Shown here: in pieces, positions 35,443 to 44,123 of the stretch
Layout: each line of letters starts with the position of its first letter
Position numbering within the stretch: position 1 is the stretch's first letter
DNA from: Alcaligenaceae bacterium
Lineage (GTDB): Bacteria > Pseudomonadota > Gammaproteobacteria > Burkholderiales > Burkholderiaceae_B
DNA length: 64,000 nt
Assembly (NCBI GenBank): GCA_013416435.1
Contig: JACCEN010000001.1
Coordinates: 372,001-436,000, forward strand
Direction of reading: 5' to 3'
The notes under the pieces: model-generated
The model's database searches: none
Seen by the model: the letters and a program-made list of their open reading frames with translations, nothing else
What the model was told of the DNA's origin: nothing
Position numbers and translations under genes: made by a program

Positions 35443-36683
35443 CAGTTCACCCCTTTATTGGCAGGTATTGAAGTCATGACTGATTTTGATTCTCGTTGTG
35501 GCAACCGGCCATTAAGCACCGCATAAGCGACCAAGCCGATCACCAACCCCCAGAATGCGCCGCCAATACCCAGCAGGGTAATGTTGGCTGCTGCCGCCAA
35601 AAAGGTAATCAATGAGGCTTCGCGGGTTTTGGCATCGGCCATGGCGCTGGCGAGACTGCCGCCGATGGTGCCCAGCAGCGCCAGGCCCGCCAGCGTGGTG
35701 ATGAAAGTTGCAGGGAAAGCCATGAATACAGCGGCCAGCGTCACCCCGAACACACCGACCAGGATGTAGAACACGCCAGCGGCAATACCAGCGATCCAAC
35801 GTTTATCCGGGTTTTCGTGCGCCTCCCGGCCGGTACAGATGGCGGCTGTGATCGCAGCGATGTTGAAGGCGTGCGAACCGAACGGCGCCATCAACAGGGA
35901 ACCGAGCCCGGTGACGGTCACGATGGGGTTGGCGCTGGTTCTGAAGCCATCGTTGCGCAGCACCAGCATGCCGGGCATGTACTGTCCGGTCAGGGTGATC
36001 AAAAACAGCGGCAACGCCACGCTCAGCAAGGCGTTGAGCGAAAACGCAGGCATAGTGAAGACTGGCGCGGCCAGTTTCAGGGTCAGCCCCGACAGATCGA
36101 CGCGATCCTGAAGAAGCAAGAAGGCCAGCCCCAGCACCAGGATGCCCACCACTGCATAGCGCGCGGTGAAGCGCTTGATCACGACATAGGAGACAATCAA
36201 GAGCCCGGCCAGGAGCGGGTCGATACTCATGCTGCCAAAAGCACCAATACCGAACTGGAGCAGGATGCCGGCCAGCAGCCCAGCTGCCACGCCTGGCGGA
36301 ATCAGGCGGATGACCCGCTCGAACCAACCCGACAGCCCAAGCACCACGAAGGCGGCAGCCGAGATCAGGTAGGCGCCGACTGCTTCCGCGTAGGGCGTGG
36401 TCGCCAGCGCTGTGACGAGGAAAGCGGCGGCCGGTGTGGACCACGCCGTGATGATTGGTTCGCGGGAAACCCAGCTCAGGATGATCCCCGTAACGCCCAC
36501 GCCGATGGAAATCGACCACACCCACGAGGCCGTCAGATCTGGGCTAAGACCGGCCACCTTGGCGGCCTGGAATACCAAGATGAACGTCCCGCCGTAATTG
36601 ACGATGACCGAGATCAAACCGGCTACAACGGGATGGGTGAGATCGCTCCAACGAATAGATGAAGATGAGGGGACGGATGACAT
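35442..36683 (-). CDS. BenE-like transporter (possible B6 vitamer importer)
   Basis: About 413 aa from ATG 36,683; upstream codons fall in the promoter region and are unlikely. It has 11-12 membrane segments and motifs such as VIVNYGGTFILVFQAAK, ITAWSTPAAAFLVTA and FGSHAFNIAAITAAIC, placing it in the BenE benzoate/H+ symporter family. It is the first gene of the PLP operon and divergent from a PdxR-type regulator, so a vitamin B6 vitamer is a more likely substrate than benzoate. This substrate is inference from context. Confidence 0.82.
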   Translation of the reverse strand: MSSVPSSSSIRWSDLTHPVVAGLISVIVNYGGTFILVFQAAKVAGLSPDLTASWVWSISIGVGVTGIILSWVSREPIITAWSTPAAAFLVTALATTPYAEAVGAYLISAAAFVVLGLSGWFERVIRLIPPGVAAGLLAGILLQFGIGAFGSMSIDPLLAGLLIVSYVVIKRFTARYAVVGILVLGLAFLLLQDRVDLSGLTLKLAAPVFTMPAFSLNALLSVALPLFLITLTGQYMPGMLVLRNDGFRTSANPIVTVTGLGSLLMAPFGSHAFNIAAITAAICTGREAHENPDKRWIAGIAAGVFYILVGVFGVTLAAVFMAFPATFITTLAGLALLGTIGGSLASAMADAKTREASLITFLAAAANITLLGIGGAFWGLVIGLVAYAVLNGRLPQRESKSVMTSIPANKGVN

Positions 36684-36794
36684 GGCCTGACAGTTACTCC
36701 TGAAAGCAATTGGATGGACACAGTTGATAAACAAATTTATAGCCTTAAAATGGATGGATATTCCCCACCATTTTTTTAAGGTAATACAGACCAA
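36684..36794. promoter_or_regulatory. Divergent promoter region benE-like / pdxR
   Basis: 111 bases separate the two divergent starts. It contains an AT-rich core and the imperfect palindrome around AATGGATGGATATTCC and CCACCATT (36,748-36,771), plus CAATTGGA and CCAATTG near the two ends. MocR/PdxR proteins bind repeated short motifs in such regions. The exact operator cannot be assigned by eye. Confidence 0.35.
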
Positions 36795-38291
36795 TTGTTT
36801 AGGCACGCTCAACTAGAGTCCGTCAAAGCCTGGATCGGCGACCCTGCGCATAGCGCCTTGCCGCTGTATGCACGCATACAGCGCGGCATCCGGCAACTGA
36901 TCCTCGACGGCGCGCTGGACGTCGGCAAACCGCTGCCCGCCTCGCGTGCGCTGGCAAAGTCGCTGAACGTTTCCCGCGATACAGTCGAGTCGGCCTATAG
37001 CCAGTTGCATGCGGAAGGTTTCATCGAGCGGCGTGTTGGCAGCGGCAGCTTCGTATCGGAACAGGCGAAACGTCTGCCGGGGCGTGGCACGGCACGGCAG
37101 ACGGGAATCGGCAATGAAACGCCGCGCCTAAGCCAGCGCGGCAGCACTATGTTCCAGGGTGGCGGCCTGCGCGATTTTCTTGCGCCACGCCCATTCGCCC
37201 CAGGCGTACCGGAAACGCGCAACTTTCCCCTCCAGACTTGGGAACGTCTCGGGCGACAGGTGCTCAAGGAGTATGGAACCCAGGCGTTAACGCACAGCGA
37301 TCCGCAAGGACTGGAACCATTACGGCGCGCCATTGCCGACTACGTCAGTCTCGAACGCGGAGCGCATGCCACGCCCGAGCGCGTACTGGTGCTGACCAGT
37401 TCGCAACAGGCGATGACGCTGTGCGCCAACGTGCTGCTTGATTCTGGTGATAAGATTTTTATTGAAGATCCGGTCTATCAAGGGGCACGTAAAGCGTTCG
37501 ACGCTGCCGGACTGGAATGCATCCCCGTGCCACTCGATGTCAATGGCATGCTGGTGGAGCGTCTGAATCAGGCGGCGAAGAACAGCAGCGATTCGGCCAA
37601 GGCGGTGTTCCTGACACCGTCGCATCAGTTCCCAACCGGGGCGACACTGGCGCTGGACCGGCGGCTAGCCGTCATTGAATGGGCCAGGCAACATCAGAGC
37701 TGGATCATCGAAGACGACTACGACAGTGAGTTCCATTACGACGGTAAACCCACCGCCTGCGTGCAGGGGCTAGACCCGCACGAACGGACAATCTACATCG
37801 GCACCTTCACCAAATCGCTGTTCCCCGGCCTGCGCATCGGCTACATGGTGCTGCCGTCACCGCTGGTGGCGCCCATGGCCGTGGCCCGTACTCTGCAGGA
37901 TGGACACAGCGCACCGATTCCGCAACTCACGCTGGCGCGTTTCATCGAAGGCGGCCACTTCGGCACGCACGTGCGCACTATGCGTGCCGTCTATGCCGAA
38001 CGGCGCGATGTACTGGCACGGCTGGTGCGCCAGCATCTGGCCGAATTCGTGGAGCCACGGGTGCCGACCGGGGGCATGCAGATGCCCTGCATATTCATCC
38101 GCGACATCCCCGAGCGCGAGGCCGTGGAATCAGCGCACCGGGCTGGGATCGACCTGCTGGGGCTGACGGCGCTGCATGCGTCGAGTCGACACAAGGCTGG
38201 CTTCCTCATGGGGTTCGCCGCTCACGCCCCCCACGAAATGGAAATTGCCGTCAAGAAACTCGCGAACGTGCTTCGCGCGTTGTGTCGCTGA
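36795..38291 (+). CDS. MocR/PdxR-type regulator (GntR HTH fused to aminotransferase fold)
   Basis: 498 aa from TTG 36,795. A GntR-type winged HTH (about 20-90: LPASRALAKSLNVSRDTVES, then AYSQLHAEGFIERRVGSGSF) is joined to a fold-type I aminotransferase domain with the PLP lysine in GTFTKSLFPGLRIGYMV. MocR proteins use PLP as sensor; PdxR members control PLP synthesis. It is divergent from an operon with pyridoxal kinase and YggS, so PdxR-like control of that operon by PLP is likely. The start codon is uncertain because no in-frame ATG lies near the HTH. Confidence 0.88.
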   Translation: MFRHAQLESVKAWIGDPAHSALPLYARIQRGIRQLILDGALDVGKPLPASRALAKSLNVSRDTVESAYSQLHAEGFIERRVGSGSFVSEQAKRLPGRGTARQTGIGNETPRLSQRGSTMFQGGGLRDFLAPRPFAPGVPETRNFPLQTWERLGRQVLKEYGTQALTHSDPQGLEPLRRAIADYVSLERGAHATPERVLVLTSSQQAMTLCANVLLDSGDKIFIEDPVYQGARKAFDAAGLECIPVPLDVNGMLVERLNQAAKNSSDSAKAVFLTPSHQFPTGATLALDRRLAVIEWARQHQSWIIEDDYDSEFHYDGKPTACVQGLDPHERTIYIGTFTKSLFPGLRIGYMVLPSPLVAPMAVARTLQDGHSAPIPQLTLARFIEGGHFGTHVRTMRAVYAERRDVLARLVRQHLAEFVEPRVPTGGMQMPCIFIRDIPEREAVESAHRAGIDLLGLTALHASSRHKAGFLMGFAAHAPHEMEIAVKKLANVLRALCR

Positions 38292-38398
38292 GCGCCATGA
38301 AGCGGGCTATTGGTCAGCCGTCTACACATCATGGCGGCTATCACTGCTGTCGTTCAACTACAGGAAAGATATCTGCGAATGCAATTTGCATAGGCAGG

Positions 38399-40381
38399 CT
38401 AACCCATCGACGGCCCGCGCTGCCTCCCAATCTCCCACGACACACCACTACCGCGCATGGTTGCAGCAAGCTGCTGCCCCAGCCGCTGCTCAATCACCGG
38501 CTTCCACGGCACCAAGCTGAACCCCATGCCGTCATCAAGCATGACGTAGCGCCCGCTCGCCAGCATGACCGAGCGCCGATAGATGCCGGTCACGCGCTGC
38601 CCGTCCGTCACTGAGCGGTGCTCCAGGCCGGTATCGACGGCAATGTCCTTCGCGGCTTGTGCCAGTTCCCGATTGCGCAGCGTGCCCAGCAGGTTCCGGG
38701 CGAGGATCACACGCTGCCCGCGCCGCTCGGCCAGCCCCTGCTCGGCCAGGAAGTCGGCACGCTGCTGCAAAGCGTCCTTGGCTTCGCCGCCAAAGCCCAG
38801 GTCGCCCAGTCCCTTGCCACCACCAATCAATTGTTGATCCAACCAAGTGGCACCGATCACGTGGGACTGTCGCTCAATTGGTAAGTGCGACTTCACCTCT
38901 ACTGCCACACCGCCCATGCGCTGCGCGTCATACTGGCGGCCACGCTCAGGCAGATCGCCCGGCACTTTCCAAAGCCCTTCAGCCATACGTTCTACGATGC
39001 CGACGCTTCTCAGGGCTTCCAGGCGTCGAACATGAGAGGCGACAACTTCCCGAGGGTCGCGCCCTGCCTTGATCTGACCCTGCTCAATCGCCAGATGATG
39101 AGCCGTGCGGTACAAGCCATCGCTTGCCAGCGTCATGATCTTACGGTCGGCGGCCCGAATGTCGGCGGTACCCTTCACTTCTACAACGGCACCCATAGGA
39201 TAGTTGGCTGGTTCATCATGAGCATTGAGTGCAACATAATGAGCCTTGCCGTCCACGCCGTCGATCACCAAATAGCCCCGGTCGCGTAGCTCATCGGCCA
39301 GCCCCTTGGCCGCCACGCGGCCAAGGATGGTGCGGCCATCATCGGACGGCTCGAATACCGCGAGTTCACGCTGCTCACCGCTCATGGCCCGCTGCATGGT
39401 GCGGATGATGTCGCCACGCTCGCCCAGCGCCCGCAAGGTTTTTTCCGCATCGGAGTGAATTATCCAACCGCCGGGCTGCGATTCTTCAGCCAAACCCATA
39501 CGCTGCAAGCGTTGCAAGCGGCCGATCAACAGCAGACGCTGACGTTGCAGCTTAGGCTCATCGAAGCGTGCAATATGTACCCGGCCATCCTCGCCGATTT
39601 CTCGTTGCAGGGTGCGATCCAGGCTTGTCCAGCGTTCCTGCTCCACCTCGCGCTGCATGGTCTGCTGGATCTCCAGTTCGGTGCGCGGCCCCAGCCATTC
39701 GGTTGACAGTTCAGAAGCACGATGACGGAAACCATCGGCGATGTAGTCGCCCGCGATGATGAGGTCTTGCCCTGTGTCATCGCGCCCGCGCACGATGACA
39801 TGCGTATGCGGGTTATCAGTATTCCAGTGATCGACCGCCACCCAATCCAGCCGTGTACCCAGGTCTGCTTCCATGCGGCCCATCAGGTGCCGGGTATAAG
39901 TGCGTAAATCATCCAGCTCGACCCCATCCTCGGGCGAGACGATGAAACGGAAATGATGCCGGTCATCGGCGCAGCGTTCCTTGAACGCATCCAGATCGGC
40001 TTCATCGACCTCCAGCCCATAAGCTCGACCTGGTTCACCATCTCGACCCGCTCCATCACGCTCAACGTATCGTAAATGTCGGGACAAGGACTGAGGGCTG
40101 GCCTGGCGCTGGTTGACCAACAAGGTCTTGATGGTGACGCGCCGCGAAAATGGTGTAAGTGATGCCCCCGCGAAACGCGCTGCTGTGTGGCCGCGCCCCA
40201 AGCGTGAACCGGGACGTTGACCCGCTCGCTGGCCTTGGCTTTTGGTCAGTGCGGGCCGACGGACCGCCGACTTACCACCGGCTTTGCCGACCTGCTTGAG
40301 CACCCTGGACACAAAGCCCCGGCCCCGATCCTTCGGAGCGCTGGGATGCATACGAAAGTCATCATCCTGGCGGCTGCTCAT
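38399..40381 (-). CDS. VirD2-like relaxase (DUF3363, Tn4371 family)
   Basis: 660 aa from ATG 40,381 with ribosome site GGAGTTGTC; upstream in-frame codons are rejected. After a basic N-terminus, the relaxase core shows FRFIVSPEDGVELDD and the metal-binding His motif in HWNTDNPHTHVIVRG. A DUF3363 region makes up the C-terminal two-thirds. It nicks the element at oriT and leads the strand into the recipient. It is separated from traF by 470 bases that may hold oriT. It is the standard relaxase of Tn4371-family ICEs. Confidence 0.87.
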   Translation of the reverse strand: MSSRQDDDFRMHPSAPKDRGRGFVSRVLKQVGKAGGKSAVRRPALTKSQGQRAGQRPGSRLGRGHTAARFAGASLTPFSRRVTIKTLLVNQRQASPQSLSRHLRYVERDGAGRDGEPGRAYGLEVDEADLDAFKERCADDRHHFRFIVSPEDGVELDDLRTYTRHLMGRMEADLGTRLDWVAVDHWNTDNPHTHVIVRGRDDTGQDLIIAGDYIADGFRHRASELSTEWLGPRTELEIQQTMQREVEQERWTSLDRTLQREIGEDGRVHIARFDEPKLQRQRLLLIGRLQRLQRMGLAEESQPGGWIIHSDAEKTLRALGERGDIIRTMQRAMSGEQRELAVFEPSDDGRTILGRVAAKGLADELRDRGYLVIDGVDGKAHYVALNAHDEPANYPMGAVVEVKGTADIRAADRKIMTLASDGLYRTAHHLAIEQGQIKAGRDPREVVASHVRRLEALRSVGIVERMAEGLWKVPGDLPERGRQYDAQRMGGVAVEVKSHLPIERQSHVIGATWLDQQLIGGGKGLGDLGFGGEAKDALQQRADFLAEQGLAERRGQRVILARNLLGTLRNRELAQAAKDIAVDTGLEHRSVTDGQRVTGIYRRSVMLASGRYVMLDDGMGFSLVPWKPVIEQRLGQQLAATMRGSGVSWEIGRQRGPSMG

Positions 40382-40853
40382 GACAACTCCTTGGGCAAGC
40401 TGCGGCGTGTCCGGTCGTGCGAAGCACACGGGCAGCCTTGTCCTGGCGCGGGCCACGCGCCCCCAGCGGCACGGCGGCAAAGCCGCGTCGTGCCGCGCCA
40501 CCCCCACGTGCAGACTGGCTTTACGGGCGACTGGGTGCCGCCCCCTTTTGTCTTGCCTTCCGCCTTTACCTGTCGCTTTCGCTCCCGGCGTCGGCGGCCC
40601 GGTGGCACTGCAGCATGGGCAGTCAGCGCACCGGCGAGCGCGCCGATGGACGCGCCAGAGGCCGCAGGCCAAGCACGTTCGAGGCACGGCTCCTGCACGT
40701 GGGACGGCTGAGCGGGACGCCTTGCTGTGTGCAAAGTCCATTGCATAGGATTGGCCTCAGCACGGCAGACGCAACGACGCGCCCGCAATCCCAAGGAAGA
40801 CACGCCTGATAGCACGATGACATACAGCGCGACGTGCATTGAATCGCCGGCTT
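40382..40853. other. Non-coding region between relaxase and traF; possible oriT
   Basis: No convincing gene is found in these 472 bases. A compound hairpin at 40,466-40,496 has outer arms GCGGCACG and CGTGCCGC and inner arms GCGGC and GCCGC around AAA. A solitary copy of the oriV iteron lies at 40,801-40,819. Relaxase genes often have oriT immediately upstream, so this is the best candidate location, but no nic-site consensus is recognised. Confidence 0.35.
40801..40819 (+). repeat. Solitary iteron copy
   Basis: CACGCCTGATAGCACGATG matches the three iterons at 43,149-43,214 with at most two differences. It lies 2.3 kb from them, in front of the relaxase gene. RepA bound at oriV could contact this site, or the repeat may mark an operator. 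Confidence 0.6.
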
Positions 40854-41453
40854 TCATGGCTGCGCCCCATGCCAGACCGGATGCGCGATGCCGATCACGG
40901 CGGCTGCTCTGACCGGGCCAAAGTAGCGGCTGTCGAATGAGGCCGGATTCGTAGCGCTCAACAGGAACAGTTCGCCCGCCATCAATGGCCGGCACTGCGG
41001 CCAGGGCGGCAACGGACGGCCCAGCTGGTCGGCAGGCAGCGCTGCGGCCACCGGCACGCCGTCGATGCGCACCTGACCGGCCACGATGCAGACGTGTTGC
41101 GGCGCGACCGCGCCCACACGCTTGAGTAGCGGAATGTGTGCGGGCAGATAGCCGCGCTGCGCGGCCAGCGCAGCGGCGTCGGCGGGCAATCGGGTCAGAA
41201 CAATGCTGCCCACGTGTAGCCGACGAGACAACGAGCCGGACTGATGTTGGAACGGTTCGACGCGATACCAGCCGACCGCCACACTGTCGGACGGGTTGTA
41301 GACTAGGCGCGGCAGCGGCGGCACAAAAGCCGTCCAGGCCAGCGCAGCCAAGCCGACAGTGGACAAGCCCGCCAGCACGATGCGGGCGCGCAGGCGCGAA
41401 CGAGGATGCGGCCCGGTTCCAGCGGCCTTATTGAACGTGGCAACCGGCCTCAT
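40854..41453 (-). CDS. traF: TraF, S26-family signal peptidase-like transfer protein
   Basis: 199 aa. An N-terminal membrane helix (about 24-44) is followed by the catalytic Ser region YNPSDSVAVGWYRV and the Lys region PLLKRVGAV, the Ser-Lys dyad of S26 peptidases. C-terminal LMAGELFLLSATNPASFDSR completes the fold. In RP4-type systems TraF cyclises or matures the TrbC pilin. It overlaps the DUF2840 gene by four bases and belongs to the parA-to-relaxase operon. Confidence 0.87.
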   Translation of the reverse strand: MRPVATFNKAAGTGPHPRSRLRARIVLAGLSTVGLAALAWTAFVPPLPRLVYNPSDSVAVGWYRVEPFQHQSGSLSRRLHVGSIVLTRLPADAAALAAQRGYLPAHIPLLKRVGAVAPQHVCIVAGQVRIDGVPVAAALPADQLGRPLPPWPQCRPLMAGELFLLSATNPASFDSRYFGPVRAAAVIGIAHPVWHGAQP

Positions 41454-41995
41454 GACAAGGCCCGCCCGACCAGCCAGGCGGCGTGCCGTTCGGCGGTGTA
41501 ATCGGGCAACGGCTGACGCGCCGCCAGCCGATTGGCGAGCGTGCGCCAGTACGCGGGCGAGACGGCGGCGGGAGCAATACCCAGTAACTCGATGGCATCC
41601 ATACGTTGCAGCACGGCGCGTACATGGGCATCGCCTTCAACCTGCAACAGCAGGCGTGCGCCAGGCTGCACGCCGGGGATGCGCTGCGCCGCGTCCAGCG
41701 GTGTGCAAGCCTGCATCACCATAAGCTGCCAGCGCACCGTACCATAGTCATTGGCCTGCCAGCGGATGCGGCATAGCACCGCGCCCGGCAGAAACACCGC
41801 CCAGCGCCGCCAGCGGTCCAGCCGCAGCGTGTGTGCCGGTTCACCAAAACGCAGGTAAAGATTGAAGTGGGGTTCGATTGTGGCCAGCGCCACCCGCGTC
41901 AGCGGGGCGCGGTTGGCATGAGGGCGAAGCGCGGCGGAGAGCGGCAGTGATGCCGCCGTGGCCGCACCAGCGGCAGGCGAAACAAAGCTATTCAT
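41450..41995 (-). CDS. DUF2840-family protein
   Basis: 181 aa. The segments FNLYLRFGEPAHTLRLDRW, LCRIRWQANDYGTVRWQL and YTAERHAAWLVGRALS match DUF2840, a family found almost only beside traF and parA in Tn4371-type ICEs. No catalytic motif or membrane segment is seen. It overlaps traF and the ribbon-helix-helix gene by four bases each. Function is unknown; a role in transfer or partition is implied by the fixed position. Confidence 0.8.
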   Translation of the reverse strand: MNSFVSPAAGAATAASLPLSAALRPHANRAPLTRVALATIEPHFNLYLRFGEPAHTLRLDRWRRWAVFLPGAVLCRIRWQANDYGTVRWQLMVMQACTPLDAAQRIPGVQPGARLLLQVEGDAHVRAVLQRMDAIELLGIAPAAVSPAYWRTLANRLAARQPLPDYTAERHAAWLVGRALS

Positions 41996-42285
41996 GGCGT
42001 GTCCTCTTTGCGAGGTTCTGGAAACTCCCTATCCAGCAGACCGCGCAGCAGGTCGGCCACCGTCACGCCTTGCGTGAAGGCCGAGACCTTGATGCGCGCC
42101 CGCAGGGCGGGGGTGATGTCCAGCGTCAGGCGAGCGGTGTAGAGATCACCCTTGTTCAGCGTGTCGGCGTCGCCCTGGCGAATCCACGCCTCAGCGTGCG
42201 GATTCGCGGGTGGGCGCGCACCAATGCCCACGCGCTTGGCTGGACGTTTGCTGTTCAGTGGCAGCTTGGCTGTCATGTCGGCCAC
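41992..42285 (-). CDS. Ribbon-helix-helix partner of ParA
   Basis: 97 aa (ATG 42,285, or 42,276). The C-terminal half (ARLTLDITPALRARIKVSAF, then TQGVTVADLLRGLL) has the beta-helix-helix pattern of RHH DNA-binding proteins such as ParG/Omega. It overlaps the end of parA by 13 bases, which suggests a ParA-RHH partition pair. The basic, unstructured N-terminus resembles the flexible arms that stimulate ParA ATPases. Confidence 0.68.
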   Translation of the reverse strand: MADMTAKLPLNSKRPAKRVGIGARPPANPHAEAWIRQGDADTLNKGDLYTARLTLDITPALRARIKVSAFTQGVTVADLLRGLLDREFPEPRKEDTP

Positions 42286-42911
42286 CGCAACAGTTCATCG
42301 ACCAGCGCGGTGATCTCACGCGCCGCCGCGCTATCGGGCGCCGTTTCACGTGCCAGCCGCCCGGCGGCCACGCTGTCGGCAAAGACGATCCGCTGGCGAA
42401 CCTCGGCGTGCAGCGCCGGCAATGGTTGCTCAGCCAGCGCCCGACGGGCTTCGCGTCCGATCACCGTGGTGCTGACCCGCCGGTTGATGACAAAGGCCGC
42501 TTGCAAAGCAGGCCGAAACACCTGGGCCTCGCGGATCAGCACCACCATCTCAGCGCTGGCCCACAGGTCGTAGGGGCTGGGTTGCACAGGAATCAGCACG
42601 TAATCGGCTGCCAGCAGCGCAGAGCGCGCCAAGGCGGCGATTCTGGGCGGGCCATCAATGACCACGTGATCGGCCCGCCTAGCGAGTTCCGGCGCTTCCT
42701 GATGCAGCGTTTCACGTGCCAGGCCCACCGCGCTGAACAGCCGTGGCAGCTCTTGCTGGCTTCTGCGCTGTGTCCAATCCAGTGAAGAACCCTGCGGGTC
42801 GGCATCCAACAGGATGACTTGCTGAGCGCGCAGCGCGAGTTCTCCGGCGATGTGCGTGGCCAGCGTGGTCTTGCCCACCCCACCTTTCTGATTGAGCAAG
42901 GCAACGATCAT
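42273..42911 (-). CDS. parA: ParA-family partition ATPase
   Basis: 212 aa. It starts MIVALLNQKGGVGKTTLATH with the deviant Walker A KGGVGKTT (9-16), then LLDADPQGSSLDW and VVIDGPP. It is a small ParA (Ib-like) lacking an N-terminal HTH, usually working with an RHH protein, which is encoded directly downstream. It should secure maintenance of the excised, replicating ICE. It lies next to the putative oriV and repA. Confidence 0.93.
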   Translation of the reverse strand: MIVALLNQKGGVGKTTLATHIAGELALRAQQVILLDADPQGSSLDWTQRRSQQELPRLFSAVGLARETLHQEAPELARRADHVVIDGPPRIAALARSALLAADYVLIPVQPSPYDLWASAEMVVLIREAQVFRPALQAAFVINRRVSTTVIGREARRALAEQPLPALHAEVRQRIVFADSVAAGRLARETAPDSAAAREITALVDELLRWPT

Positions 42912-43248
42912 GGCGCAGCCCTCCCATCTGAAAAACCCCTGAGTTCTTCTACTGTCGAGAGTGGCTGTTTTTGCCTTGTTGAACGAAATGGTTTTTTCGG
43001 CTGATTTCGCCCGTCACACTGTCGGGTGTTTCCCTTTTCAGGGTCTATCCAACGTGGTTGCGGGTCTTTATCAATAGTTAGAGTAGTTAAGTTAAATAAG
43101 TTAAGGGGCACGCAAACCCAGTGCTGGCGCGGCTTTGCAGCCGATTTGCACGCCTGATAGCACGATAGTCCCACGCCCGATAGCACGATACCGGACACGC
43201 CTGATAGCACGACACTATTCACAGGATATTCACAGCTTTTCCACAGAC
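42912..43248. other. Putative replication origin (oriV) between parA and repA
   Basis: No gene is present. The region has an AT-rich part (GTTAGAGTAGTTAAGTTAAA at 43,076-43,095), three direct iterons (43,149-43,214) and a run of DnaA-box-like sequences at 43,215-43,240 (CTATTCACA, ATATTCACA, TTTTCCACA) close to the end of repA. This is the classical order of an iteron-type origin. Confidence 0.6.
43149..43214 (+). repeat. Three iterons
   Basis: CACGCCTGATAGCACGATA (43,149-43,167), CACGCCCGATAGCACGATA (43,172-43,190) and CACGCCTGATAGCACGACA (43,196-43,214) repeat with starts 23 and 24 bases apart, about two helical turns. They are likely RepA binding sites. A fourth copy lies at 40,801. Confidence 0.78.
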
Positions 43249-44097
43249 TTATCCCCGTGCCGTGGACGGCACCGGTCGGAAGGTCAGCCGTTCGCGGCCT
43301 TCGGTCGGCAGCAGCTCGATCCCCAACACGTAGCCGGGCAGCGACTGCTTTGCCACCAGGGCGCGCAGATCGCAGGCGAAGTCGGCGGGCTTGGCGGTAC
43401 TGCCGGACTTCTGGTGCAGGTAGCGAAAATCGAATCGCCAGCCCTCCGGCTGCTTGCCTCCGTGCTTGCGCACCAGGCGGTATAGCCAGCGCTCGATACC
43501 ACCCGTGAGCCGGAAGTACGCCGGGTCGATGGTCAGCACCAGGGCCGCATTGAGCACGCCCGCATAAAACCAGTCCGGCAGAATCAGTTCGATGCCCAGC
43601 GGCTTGCCGCCAGCATCGGCCAGTTCCTTCCACTCGTTGATCCACGAAAACCGATGCAGCCGCCGCCCCGTGGTTTCGCGGATGGACGTTGCCACGCTGG
43701 TCGATTGCAGCCGGTCGAGCGCCGCTTTCAGGCGCTGGTAGTCGCGCAAGGAGGTGCCACGCCCGATAAAGCGCAGGATTTCGTAAGGCTTGGCGCGTAT
43801 CCAGCGCGAAGGCGTGATGCCTGCATCGCGTGCCTGCACAATCTGCGACGCGGCCCAGATCAGGATGTCGGCATCCCAGATCGTGGCAATGCCGTGTTCG
43901 GCGGTGCCTTCCACACGGATGGTGACGTTCCCATTGCGAAAGTCGATGGGCGCAACGCGCCGCGACTTCGCCAGCGAGAAGAAGGGATAGGCCATCAAGT
44001 CCTGGGCATCGCGTGGCACCATGTCGCCGGGCAAGGCGCGGAACAGCGCAAGTTGTTCCTGCTGTGGCGGTCGCTGCGCAGCGGGCGAACGGGACAT
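43249..44097 (-). CDS. repA: Replication initiator protein RepA
   Basis: 282 aa. The stretches DLMAYPFFSLAKSRRVAPID, AASQIVQARDAGITPSRWI and IELILPDWFYAGVLNA are typical of the RepA initiator of IncP-like/Tn4371 elements (winged-helix Rep fold). It would bind the iterons just beyond its 3' end and open oriV after excision. The AlpA-like HTH gene lies 26 bases upstream in the same operon. The start ATG 44,097 gives the expected N-terminus. Confidence 0.9.
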   Translation of the reverse strand: MSRSPAAQRPPQQEQLALFRALPGDMVPRDAQDLMAYPFFSLAKSRRVAPIDFRNGNVTIRVEGTAEHGIATIWDADILIWAASQIVQARDAGITPSRWIRAKPYEILRFIGRGTSLRDYQRLKAALDRLQSTSVATSIRETTGRRLHRFSWINEWKELADAGGKPLGIELILPDWFYAGVLNAALVLTIDPAYFRLTGGIERWLYRLVRKHGGKQPEGWRFDFRYLHQKSGSTAKPADFACDLRALVAKQSLPGYVLGIELLPTEGRERLTFRPVPSTARG

Positions 44098-44123
44098 GGT
44101 GATGGCCGCTAGCGGGCAGACGA

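Noticed and set aside
35817-36662. 281-codon plus-strand frame opposite the BenE-like gene
   Set aside because: Antisense shadow; the opposite strand encodes a clear membrane transporter.
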